This document shows positions 1-6,121 of a stretch of 14,082 nucleotides of DNA, piece after piece (within the stretch, counting starts at the first letter, position 1; the number at the start of each line of letters is the position of its first letter). The stretch covers positions 1 to 14,082 of the forward strand of contig JAZRIX010000013.1 of NCBI GenBank assembly GCA_045645485.1, written 5' to 3'. This stretch comes from SIG440 sp045645485. GTDB taxonomy: Bacteria; Bacillota; Clostridia; Monoglobales; Monoglobaceae. Made by a program: the position numbers and the translations under genes. Below the pieces are notes generated by a model. That model was not told the DNA's origin. It saw only the letters and a list, made by a program, of their open reading frames with translations, and did not search any database.

Positions 1-22
1 TTATTCGGAGGTGAATGAAAGT

Positions 23-388
23 ATGGCACGTATTGCAGGTGTTGACTTACCAAATGAGAAGAGAGTTGAAATCGGTCTTACCTATATCTTCGGAATAGGT
101 CTTTCCACATCAAAGAAGATTCTGGCTGCTACAGGTATTAATCCTGACACAAGAGTTCGCGATCTTTCAGAAGATGAAGTTTCAGCGCTCAGAGCAGAGA
201 TTGACAACTATAATGTTGAAGGTGATCTCCGTCGTGATATCGCTCTTGATATCAAGCGTCTCATTGAAATCAACTGTTACAGAGGTCTTCGTCACAGGAA
301 AAACCTTCCTGTAAGAGGACAGCGTTCAAAGACAAACGCCAGAACAAGAAAAGGTCCCAGAAAGACTATGGCTAACAAGAAGAAATAA
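23..388 (+). CDS. rpsM: 30S ribosomal protein S13
   Basis: Encodes S13, a small-subunit head protein that contacts 16S rRNA and takes part in the intersubunit bridge to L5. The 121-residue product begins MARIAGVDLPNEKR and has the family's basic C-terminal tail with RGLRHRKNLPVRGQR, RTRKGPRK and a lysine-rich end; the length is usual for S13. I chose ATG at 23, not the in-frame GTG at 11, because GTG 11 lies inside the GGAGGTGA Shine-Dalgarno (7-14) and MARIAG is the conserved family start. It is the first gene visible of the alpha operon and is followed after 66 bp by rpsK. The operon promoter lies upstream of the window. Confidence 0.98.
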   Translation: MARIAGVDLPNEKRVEIGLTYIFGIGLSTSKKILAATGINPDTRVRDLSEDEVSALRAEIDNYNVEGDLRRDIALDIKRLIEINCYRGLRHRKNLPVRGQRSKTNARTRKGPRKTMANKKK

Positions 389-404
389 TAAGATTATCGA
401 TCGT

Positions 405-424
405 CTTTATGCATCTGCATAAAG
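405..424 (+). other. Intercistronic hairpin between rpsM and rpsK
   Basis: A perfect inverted repeat, CTTTATGCA / TGCATAAAG, with only TC between the arms; in RNA it would fold as 8 bp with a 4-nt loop. It is A/U-rich and has no downstream U-run, so it does not look like a terminator. It ends 14 nt before the AGGAGGTGA ribosome binding site of rpsK. A role in mRNA processing, stability or translation spacing is only inferred. Confidence 0.5.
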
Positions 425-454
425 CTCCCTTAAATTCAGGAGGTGAAAGTTACT

Positions 455-847
455 ATGGCAAAGGCAGTCAAGAAGACCAGACGTCGTAGAGAAAAGAAAA
501 ATATTGAACGTGGTGCGGCTCATATCAAGTCAACCTTTAACAATACAATCGTAACCATCACTGACGTTGCAGGAAATGCAATTTCATGGGCATCAGCAGG
601 TGGTTTGGGATTCAGAGGTTCAAAGAAGAGCACTCCTTTTGCTGCTCAGATGGCAGCAGAAACAGCTGCAAAGGCAGCTATGGAACACGGTCTCAAATAT
701 GTTGAAGTATACGTAAAAGGCCCCGGAAGCGGCAGAGAAGCAGCTATTCGTGCTCTCCAGGTTGCAGGCCTTGAAGTTAATATGATTAAGGATGTTACAC
801 CTATTCCTCACAACGGTTGCAGACCCCCCAAGAGAAGAAGAGTGTAA
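455..847 (+). CDS. rpsK: 30S ribosomal protein S11
   Basis: Encodes S11, a platform protein of the 30S subunit near the mRNA exit region. The 130-residue protein has a lysine/arginine-rich N-terminus (KAVKKTRRRREKKNIERG), the core AHIKSTFNNTIVTITD, GGLGFRGSKKSTPFAAQ and VKGPGSGREAAIRAL, and the conserved end DVTPIPHNGCRPPKRRRV. Length and motifs are typical. ATG 455 is preferred over the in-frame GTG at 443, which lies within the AGGAGGTGA Shine-Dalgarno at 438-446. It is co-transcribed with rpsM upstream and rpsD 19 bp downstream. Confidence 0.98.
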   Translation: MAKAVKKTRRRREKKNIERGAAHIKSTFNNTIVTITDVAGNAISWASAGGLGFRGSKKSTPFAAQMAAETAAKAAMEHGLKYVEVYVKGPGSGREAAIRALQVAGLEVNMIKDVTPIPHNGCRPPKRRRV

Positions 848-866
848 TTTCAGGAGGTGAAATAGA

Positions 867-1493
867 ATGGCAAGATATACAGAATCCGTTTGCAGAATCT
901 GCAGACGTGAAGGTACAAAATTGTTCCTCAAGGGTGACAGATGTTTCACTGACAAGTGCGCTGTTACCAGAAGAGCATATGCTCCCGGTCAGCACGGCCA
1001 GGGCAGAAGAAAGCTTTCTGAGTATGGTACACAGCTCAGAGAAAAGCAGAAGGTTAGACGCGCTTACGGCATTTTGGAAGGTCAGTTCGCTCATTACTTC
1101 GAAATGGCTAACAAAATGGCAGGCGTTACAGGTGAAAACTTGCTTTCATTGGTAGAAAGACGTCTTGACAACGTTGTTTACAGACTCGGTCTGGCAGTTT
1201 CAAGACCCGAAGCAAGACAGCTGGTTTCTCACGCACACTTTTTGGTAAACGGCAAAAAGGTTAACATTCCTTCATACCTTGTTAAGGTTGGCGATGTTAT
1301 CACTGTTTGCGAAACAAGCCGTTCAAGTGCTAAGTTTGATGCAGTTCTCGCATCAACAGAATCAAGACAGGTTCCCAAGTGGCTCGATATGAACAAGGAC
1401 ACTCTCGAAGGTAAAGTTATTGCTTTTGCTGAAAGAGACGATATCGATCTTCCAATCGAAGAACACTTGATTGTTGAGTATTACAGCAAATAA
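867..1493 (+). CDS. rpsD: 30S ribosomal protein S4, zinc-binding (C+) form
   Basis: Encodes S4, the primary 16S rRNA-binding protein that nucleates assembly of the 30S body. The 208-residue protein shows the N-terminal S4 domain with four cysteines (C9, C12, C26, C31; C-x2-C-x13-C-x4-C), the zinc-binding C+ version, followed by YAPGQHGQGRRK and the S4 RNA-binding fold (LDNVVYRLGLAVSRPEARQL, roughly residues 98-160). A consensus AGGAGGTGA lies just upstream of the ATG. In many Bacillota S4 represses its own synthesis through an mRNA leader. Here rpsD sits inside the alpha operon, so any such control would act through operon RNA; the structured gap downstream is a possible site, but that is inference. 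Confidence 0.98.
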   Translation: MARYTESVCRICRREGTKLFLKGDRCFTDKCAVTRRAYAPGQHGQGRRKLSEYGTQLREKQKVRRAYGILEGQFAHYFEMANKMAGVTGENLLSLVERRLDNVVYRLGLAVSRPEARQLVSHAHFLVNGKKVNIPSYLVKVGDVITVCETSRSSAKFDAVLASTESRQVPKWLDMNKDTLEGKVIAFAERDDIDLPIEEHLIVEYYSK

Positions 1494-1512
1494 TAAACCC
1501 GTTTTGAAGCGT

Positions 1513-1630
1513 TGCTGCATAATGCGGCAGTGCTACAATATTTGCACAGCCCTGATGAACTTGAGTTTTTGGGTTCGGAAAGTGAAGCAAGGTTTTCTTG
1601 CGGGATACACAGTTTCTGTTATCCCTGTGT
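1513..1630 (+). promoter_or_regulatory. Structured intercistronic leader of rpoA
   Basis: The rpsD-rpoA gap is 164 bp, much longer than the other gaps in the operon, and holds several hairpins. H1 is TGCTGCA / TGCGGCA around a TAA loop (1513-1529; one G-U pair). H2 is GCAAG / CTTGC (1587-1601). H3 follows H2 with no gap: GGGATA / TATCCC plus ACAG / CTGT, a TTT loop and one bulged C (1602-1625). An alternative pairing, ACACAG (1607-1612) with CTGTGT (1625-1630), would exclude H3. None is followed by a U-run. The rpoA Shine-Dalgarno AGGAGG (1645-1650) is left free in both folds. A ribosomal-protein binding site or RNA-processing element is plausible but not shown. Confidence 0.4.
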
Positions 1631-1657
1631 TAAAGGAATTGAGTAGGAGGGCTAGAT

Positions 1658-2608
1658 ATGATAGAAATAGAAAAACCAAGAGTGGAATGTGTTCATGTAT
1701 CTGATGACAACAGTTACGGCAAGTTTGTCGTTGAACCCCTTGAAAGAGGATACGGCACTACTTTGGGTAATTCGCTCAGAAGAATTCTTCTTTCATCCCT
1801 TCCGGGTGTAGCTGTTAATTCTGTCAAAATCGACGGTATTTTGCACGAATTCTCTACCATTCCCGGCGTTGTTGAGGATGTTACGGAGATTATTCTCAAC
1901 ATAAAGAAGCTTGCTATAAAGCTTCATTCAGACGGTCCTAAGACAATTTACATCAACCATGAAGGTGCAGGCGAAATCTGTGCCCGTGACATCAAGTGTG
2001 ACTCTGACGTTGAAATCATAAACGGTGATCTTCATATTGCAAATCTCAACGAAGATGCAAAGCTGTTTATGGAAATTGTAATTGACAGGGGTCGCGGTTA
2101 TGTTTCGGCTGACAGAAACAAGCAGCTTCTTCAGCCTATTATCGGCGTAATTCCGGTGGATTCAATTTACACACCTGTTATGAAGGTGAACTACACTGTT
2201 GACAACACCAGAGTTGGTCAGATTACGGACTATGACAAGCTTGTGTTGGAGGTTTGGACCGACGGTACAATCAATCCCCCCGATGCAGTAAGCTTGGGTG
2301 CGAAGATACTCAATGAGCATTTAAATCTTTTCATAGATTTGTCTGAAAGTGCAAAGAATGCAGAAATCATGATTGAAAAGGAAGAAAGCAAGAAGGAAAA
2401 GGTTCTGGAAACTACAATCGAAGAGCTGGATCTTTCGGTGCGTTCTTACAACTGTTTGAAGAGAGCGGGAATCAACACTGTTCAGGATTTGACAAACCGC
2501 AGCGAAAACGACATGATGAAGGTGAGAAATCTCGGTCGCAAGTCGCTTGAAGAGGTTATTGCAAAGCTTGACAGCCTTGGTCTTGCACTTACTACAAACG
2601 AAGACTAA
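1658..2608 (+). CDS. rpoA: DNA-directed RNA polymerase subunit alpha
   Basis: Encodes the alpha subunit, whose dimer scaffolds beta/beta' assembly and whose C-terminal domain contacts UP-element DNA and activators. The 316-residue product shows the N-terminal assembly domain (FVVEPLERGYGTTLGNSLRR, then LPGVAVNSVKIDGILHEFS and EDVTEIILNIK), an acidic linker near residues 240-255 and the helix-hairpin-helix C-terminal domain. In the latter, R262, N265, C266, K268, G293, K295 and S296 match the E. coli DNA-contacting positions (RSYNCLKRAG, NLGRKSLEE). The length is usual. AGGAGG at 1645-1650 fixes the start. It is transcribed with the ribosomal genes after a structured leader, and rplQ follows after 53 bp. 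Confidence 0.99.
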   Translation: MIEIEKPRVECVHVSDDNSYGKFVVEPLERGYGTTLGNSLRRILLSSLPGVAVNSVKIDGILHEFSTIPGVVEDVTEIILNIKKLAIKLHSDGPKTIYINHEGAGEICARDIKCDSDVEIINGDLHIANLNEDAKLFMEIVIDRGRGYVSADRNKQLLQPIIGVIPVDSIYTPVMKVNYTVDNTRVGQITDYDKLVLEVWTDGTINPPDAVSLGAKILNEHLNLFIDLSESAKNAEIMIEKEESKKEKVLETTIEELDLSVRSYNCLKRAGINTVQDLTNRSENDMMKVRNLGRKSLEEVIAKLDSLGLALTTNED

Positions 2609-2612
2609 TTCC

Positions 2613-2631
2613 CCGAAGGCGCTGCCTTTGG
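2613..2631 (+). other. Intercistronic hairpin between rpoA and rplQ
   Basis: CCGAAGGC / GCCTTTGG forms an 8-bp stem (one G-U pair) around a 3-nt GCT loop, four bases after the rpoA stop codon. No U-run follows directly, so complete termination is unlikely; partial attenuation or protection of the upstream message from 3' decay is possible. Confidence 0.45.
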
Positions 2632-2661
2632 TCGAAGCATTTTATTGAAAGAGGTGATAGT

Positions 2662-3003
2662 ATGGCACACCAGAGAAAGTTGGGAAGACCCACTGATCAG
2701 AGAATAGCAATGTTAAGAAGCATGACAACTTCTTTCCTTGAAAACGGTAAAATTGAAACAACAACTACCAGAGCTAAGGAAGTTCAGAAGTTGGCTGAAA
2801 AAATGATTACACTCGGTAAAAAGAACACTCTTCACACAAGACGTCAGGCTCTTGCGTTCATCACAAAGGAAGACGTTGTTACAAAATTGTTTGCAGAGAT
2901 TGCTCCCAAGTATGCTGAGCGTAACGGTGGTTATACAAGAATCATAAAGATTGGTCCCAGACGCGGAGACGCAGCTGAGATTTCAATTCTGGAGCTTGTG
3001 TAA
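2662..3003 (+). CDS. rplQ: 50S ribosomal protein L17
   Basis: Encodes L17, a large-subunit protein near the peptide exit tunnel. The 113-residue bacterial-length product has the signatures HQRKLGRPTDQRIAMLRSM, ENGKIETTTTRAKEVQKLAEKMITLGKK and YTRIIKIGPRRGDAAEISILEL. AGAGGTGA upstream of ATG 2662 is the ribosome binding site. It is the last gene of the alpha operon here, since a strong terminator begins 18 bp after its stop codon. Confidence 0.98.
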   Translation: MAHQRKLGRPTDQRIAMLRSMTTSFLENGKIETTTTRAKEVQKLAEKMITLGKKNTLHTRRQALAFITKEDVVTKLFAEIAPKYAERNGGYTRIIKIGPRRGDAAEISILELV

Positions 3004-3020
3004 TTTGTTAAGTACAGTTG

Positions 3021-3050
3021 TGGCGGCCCGAAAGAGCCGCCATTTCTTTT
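3021..3050 (+). terminator. Intrinsic terminator of the alpha operon
   Basis: TGGCGGC / GCCGCCA gives a GC-rich 7-bp stem around an 8-nt loop, followed at once by TTTCTTTT. Its place 18 bp after the rplQ stop codon fits the end of the ribosomal operon. Confidence 0.9.
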
Positions 3051-3059
3051 GAAAAAGGC

Positions 3060-3177
3060 TCTGTGACAAATGTTGGGGCAAACACTTTGGGAAGCTCCTT
3101 CGACTTCGCTCAGGATGACCAAACGTGTTGTCCAGCCGGACACTGCTGTCATGTTGAACTTGTTGAAACATCTTAGC
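3060..3177. repeat. Dispersed intergenic repeat, copy A
   Basis: Non-coding element in the rplQ-HAD gap (3051-3304). In order it holds GTGACAAATGTTGGGGC (3063-3079), AAACACT, a CTTCGACTTCGCTCAGG core running into ATGAC (about 3098-3119), and then, in the opposite sense, GTCATGTTGA (3148-3157) leading to TTGAAACATCTTAGC. The core and the inverted arm make an imperfect palindrome. The same order of blocks returns near 11901-12157, and the core is the unit of the tandem array at 13920. This resembles a REP- or MITE-like non-autonomous family; no transposase is present in the window. Confidence 0.7.
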
Positions 3178-3239
3178 GGTGGCAGATAATCCAATATTTG
3201 CCATAGAACCTGAACAAACTTGGCTTTTTGAAAACGTAA

Positions 3240-3262
3240 AAAGCTTTGAATCATAAAGCTTT
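3240..3262 (+). repeat. Paired AAAGCTTT palindromes upstream of the HAD gene
   Basis: Two copies of the self-complementary octamer AAAGCTTT (3240-3247 and 3255-3262) lie 7 bp apart, and a third, AAAGCTTTG, spans codons 2-5 of the HAD gene (3310-3318). The first two could pair as an 8-bp hairpin with a 7-nt loop in the 5' leader. They could be an operator or leader structure, or chance in A/T-rich DNA. Confidence 0.3.
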
Positions 3263-3304
3263 GGTTCGTGTATCCTCGAAAGGCTGAGAATTTTTGAGGT
3301 AATT

Positions 3305-3958
3305 ATGGTAAAGCTTTGTATTTTTGATATGGACGGTACCTTGGTGAATACCATTGATACCATTGCATATTTCGGAAACACAACCCTTCAGCAATTTGGA
3401 ATTGAAGAGATTCCTACCGAGAATTACAAAAAGCTGGTAGGAAACGGGTCACGTGTTCTGATTGAACGTATGTTGGAATTCCGTAATGCGGAAGTCAGCA
3501 ACGTTGATGAAATTCATCAGTGGTATATGAACAAGTATGACAACGACTTTATGTACCTGACAAGAGCATATGACGGAATTGTTCCTATGCTGAAAGAATT
3601 GAAGGCAGCCGGAATAAAGACGGCAATCCTTTCGAATAAGGATGACTCAACAGCAAAAAAGGTTTCGGACGAGCTGTTCGAATCAGGACTTGTTGATTTG
3701 TGCCTTGGTGCAAGACCCGGAAAGGCTCTTAAGCCTGACCCGGAATCTGTATTTGAGATTGTTGAATCCTTTGGCGTTGCCAGAGCCGAATGCCTTTATA
3801 TAGGTGATACGGCAACAGATATTGAAACTGCAAAAAATGCAGGACTTTATTCTGTTGGGGTTCTGTGGGGCTTCAGGGATGAAGCGGAGCTCATCAGTGC
3901 AGGTGCTGACCTTATTGTTGATGATCCTATGAAAATTGCAGAGATTGCAAAAAAATAA
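3305..3958 (+). CDS. HAD-superfamily phosphatase (phosphoglycolate phosphatase/PpaX-like)
   Basis: Probable cytoplasmic Mg2+-dependent phosphatase of the haloacid dehalogenase superfamily. The 217-residue protein has all four HAD motifs: FDMDGTLV with nucleophile D8 and D10, motif II S110 in AILSNK, motif III K143 in LKPDP, and motif IV GDTATDIETAKNAG with D168 and D172. The stretch between about residues 16 and 90 is a helical cap of the C1 type, as in phosphoglycolate phosphatases and the pyrophosphatase PpaX. The substrate cannot be told from sequence. GAGGT lies about 5 bp before ATG 3305. It looks monocistronic, between the operon terminator and a bidirectional terminator; I see no consensus promoter. 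AAAGCTTT occurs twice upstream and once across the start of the gene. Confidence 0.9.
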   Translation: MVKLCIFDMDGTLVNTIDTIAYFGNTTLQQFGIEEIPTENYKKLVGNGSRVLIERMLEFRNAEVSNVDEIHQWYMNKYDNDFMYLTRAYDGIVPMLKELKAAGIKTAILSNKDDSTAKKVSDELFESGLVDLCLGARPGKALKPDPESVFEIVESFGVARAECLYIGDTATDIETAKNAGLYSVGVLWGFRDEAELISAGADLIVDDPMKIAEIAKK

Positions 3959-3964
3959 AATATT

Positions 3965-4022
3965 AAAAAGGTTCTTTTCCTGGTTGGGGTGACATTTGTC
4001 ATATTGGAAAAGAACCTTTTTT
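3965..4022. terminator. Bidirectional terminator between convergent genes
   Basis: A perfect 16-bp inverted repeat (3965-3980 with 4006-4021; arm AAAAAGGTTCTTTTCC) carries a T-run at the 3' end on both strands. It lies 6 bp after the HAD stop codon and 11 bp after the end of the converging flavoprotein gene, so it can serve both. The 25-nt apical part has its own small hairpin, TGACA / TGTCA around TT (3990-4001). Confidence 0.92.
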
Positions 4023-4032
4023 GTGTTTATTG

Positions 4033-4641
4033 CTATTTTATTTTTTCAAAGTCTTCTGCTCCGTGCTTGCAAAGCGGGCAGATGAAGTCTGTTGGCAGCG
4101 GCTCGCCTTCGTAAACATATCCGCATATTTTGCACACATAACCCTTCTTTTCGGCAGGCTGTGCTTTGGGTTTTACGTTGTCGAAATAATAGCTGTAGGT
4201 CATAGCGGGTGTGTTTGTTATTACGCTGGCTTCGGTCAATGTGCACACAAACATTCCATGAGTGTCCATATCCACATAGCTTTCAACCTTCAGTGACATA
4301 AACGCATTTATGTACTGAGATGGAACAGCAAGACCGTTTTCCGAGGTCCAGAAGGGTGTATCAGCAAATTTGTCCGTATCCTTTCCGCTTTTAAAGCCGA
4401 AGTTTTGAAATACTGTGAAGGGTGCTTCTGTTGTAAGACAGCAGACATTCATTATGCCGGTATTTTTTATTGTGTCGTGTGAATAGTTTGATTTGTTGAC
4501 TGCTACTACAACACGATTGGGGTTGTTGGTTATCTGGCTTACGGTATTGACAATAAGTCCGTTGTGACGGTTGCCGTCATTTGAAGTAATAATGTATAAG
4601 CCGTAGCTGATTTTGAATAAAGCTGTGATATCAATTGCCAT
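4033..4641 (-). CDS. Flavin reductase-rubredoxin fusion (high-molecular-weight rubredoxin type)
   Basis: Probable cytoplasmic electron-transfer flavoprotein. Residues 1 to about 155 read as a flavin reductase/FMN-binding split-barrel domain (ALFKISYGLYIITSNDG, NGLIVNTVSQIT, NPNRVVVAVNKSNYSHDTI). After a short linker (KPKAQPAEKK), residues 168-200 form a rubredoxin domain with iron ligands C170, C173, C188 and C191. The gap between cysteine pairs is only 14 residues, like the rubredoxin tail of rubrerythrins and unlike classical rubredoxins. Proteins of this layout pass electrons from NAD(P)H:rubredoxin oxidoreductases to flavodiiron proteins in O2/NO detoxification in acetogens (known for Moorella Hrb); the same role here is inferred. 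AAAAGGAG precedes the ATG, and a consensus promoter lies upstream. Monocistronic. Confidence 0.88.
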   Translation of the reverse strand: MAIDITALFKISYGLYIITSNDGNRHNGLIVNTVSQITNNPNRVVVAVNKSNYSHDTIKNTGIMNVCCLTTEAPFTVFQNFGFKSGKDTDKFADTPFWTSENGLAVPSQYINAFMSLKVESYVDMDTHGMFVCTLTEASVITNTPAMTYSYYFDNVKPKAQPAEKKGYVCKICGYVYEGEPLPTDFICPLCKHGAEDFEKIK

Positions 4642-4676
4642 AGGGATTCTCCTTTTGTATTACTTTTATATAAATT

Positions 4677-4705
4677 ATTTTAGTATTTTTAGCTTTAACT
4701 GTCAA
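4677..4705 (-). promoter_or_regulatory. Sigma-A promoter of the flavoprotein-rubredoxin gene
   Basis: On the minus strand, TTGACA (4705-4700), a 17-bp spacer and TAAAAT (4682-4677) lie 36 bp before the start codon. The -35 is a perfect match and the -10 differs from TATAAT by one base. Confidence 0.8.
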
Positions 4706-4752
4706 GAAGTTTTTGTCGGTTTACGGAAATAAAAGATATACTTGATGGATTT

Positions 4753-4782
4753 GTAATAATTATCCTGATTTCTTCATATTAT
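4753..4782 (+). promoter_or_regulatory. Candidate sigma-E promoter of spoIIP
   Basis: GTAATAAT (4753-4760) matches the Bacillus sigma-E -35 pattern GKMATAWW at every position. After 14 bp, CATATTAT (4775-4782) matches the -10 pattern CATAYAMT at seven of eight. It ends 46 bp before the spoIIP start. spoIIP is a known mother-cell sigma-E target in Bacillus. No sigma-A promoter is evident here. Confidence 0.6.
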
Positions 4783-4828
4783 TTAGTCAGAAGGCTTGCG
4801 AGACACCAAATGAGAAAGGGATATTAGA

Positions 4829-6034
4829 ATGAAACATTACAAATCTGCGGTTATTGACGGGAAGAAGGTTTTGAGACGGTTTGCCTGCGGGTGCATTGCG
4901 GCAGTGGTTGGCGTGCTTGCGGCAGTAAATATACGGATTGCCGACCCTGAGGGAAGGCTGGCAAAAAATCTGTTTGACGGAGAAAGAATCATCGGTGAAA
5001 GCTTTCCGGGGGTTCAGGGTACAGAGAAGGGGCGTTTTTTTGCACAGGCATCAAAAAGTCTTGAAAAACTTCTTACTTTTGCTCTTTCCTTTGACCCTTT
5101 TGACGGCAGAACTGCAATTTTTGGAGAAATTCCTGTTGTACGTGCGGTGAGCAGCGGATATCTTGCACGGACAGCCAATAAATCGGCAGAGGTCTTCAAT
5201 CCTCAGAATGCAGATATGGGTCAGGGAAAGCCTGAACCCGAGGTGCCTTCGGGAAAAGAGTACCCCATAAAAGAGGTAGGGTCGGGAAAACAAAAGACTG
5301 ACGGAGAAAAAATTTCCGTAAGAAACGAAACGGGGTTTGCCGTAAACATTGACGAAATGCTGAAGGCTCCGTTGAACTTTGATATGAAGGGTGACAAACC
5401 GAAAATTCTGATTGTACATACTCACGGAACCGAAAGCTATACGGCAGAGGGTGCATCGACCTATGATACAAGCAAAAGCGACCGAACACTGGATAAAGAA
5501 CAGAATGTGGTGAAGATAGGCGCAGAAATGAAGAAGGTTTTTGAAGAACACGGAATAAGGGCTATGCACGATATTACTCTTCATGACCATCCAAACTTTA
5601 ATGGTTCTTATGAAAATTCGCGAAAGACCGTTGAAGCATACCTCAGAAAAAATCCTGAAATCTGCATTGTTCTTGATGTGCACAGAGACGCTTTTGTGTA
5701 CGACGACGGGAGCAAGGCGAAGTTTGTATCTGAGCAAAAGGGAAAGAAAACAGCACAGCTTATGTTTGTGGTCGGAACAGACAGCGGTGGTCTGGAACAT
5801 CCCCAATGGAGGGAAAATATGAAGCTTGCCGTAAAGCTGCAGAATTGTATTAATAAAAAATATCCCGGACTTATGCGTGATATAAATTTGCGGAAGGAAC
5901 GATTTAACGGACATCTGACACGGGGCAGTCTGATAATTGAAGTGGGGAGCAGCGGAAACAGCCTTTCGGAAGCTATTGAGGGGGCAAAATGTGCGGCTTT
6001 GGCAATGAGTGAATTTTTCAACACTATGAAATAA
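4829..6034 (+). CDS. spoIIP: Stage II sporulation protein P (peptidoglycan hydrolase of engulfment)
   Basis: SpoIIP is a membrane-anchored amidase/endopeptidase that works with SpoIID and SpoIIM to thin septal peptidoglycan and drive forespore engulfment. The 401-residue protein has a basic N-terminus, one membrane segment at about 16-35, a low-complexity linker (about 115-185) and the catalytic domain from about 190. That domain carries HTHGTESY (197-204), RTLDKEQNVVKIG, LDVHRDA (282-288), NGHLTRGSL (360-368) and IEVGSSGN (370-377). H197/H199, E202 and H285 are the likely zinc-site or catalytic residues. The ribosome binding site (AAAGGGAT) is weaker than its neighbours'. A candidate sigma-E promoter lies upstream and a terminator begins 6 bp downstream, so it is probably monocistronic and mother-cell specific. 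Confidence 0.95.
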   Translation: MKHYKSAVIDGKKVLRRFACGCIAAVVGVLAAVNIRIADPEGRLAKNLFDGERIIGESFPGVQGTEKGRFFAQASKSLEKLLTFALSFDPFDGRTAIFGEIPVVRAVSSGYLARTANKSAEVFNPQNADMGQGKPEPEVPSGKEYPIKEVGSGKQKTDGEKISVRNETGFAVNIDEMLKAPLNFDMKGDKPKILIVHTHGTESYTAEGASTYDTSKSDRTLDKEQNVVKIGAEMKKVFEEHGIRAMHDITLHDHPNFNGSYENSRKTVEAYLRKNPEICIVLDVHRDAFVYDDGSKAKFVSEQKGKKTAQLMFVVGTDSGGLEHPQWRENMKLAVKLQNCINKKYPGLMRDINLRKERFNGHLTRGSLIIEVGSSGNSLSEAIEGAKCAALAMSEFFNTMK

Positions 6035-6040
6035 AAAAAT

Positions 6041-6080
6041 GCCTGTCGGGAAGAAAAGGTCTTTCCATACGGGCGTTTTT
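6041..6080 (+). terminator. Terminator after spoIIP
   Basis: A two-part hairpin: GCCTGT / ACGGGC (one G-U pair) continues inward as GGGAAGA / TCTTTCC (one G-U pair), followed directly by GTTTTT at the 3' side. It separates spoIIP from the M14 gene. Confidence 0.8.
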
Positions 6081-6121
6081 GCGGTTTTGAAGGTTGCATA
6101 ACAATCAGCAGAGGTGAAAAA

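Noticed and set aside
1471..1704. 77-codon plus-strand ORF across the rpsD-rpoA gap
   Set aside because: It overlaps both genes out of frame and spans the hairpin-rich leader; no ribosome binding site.
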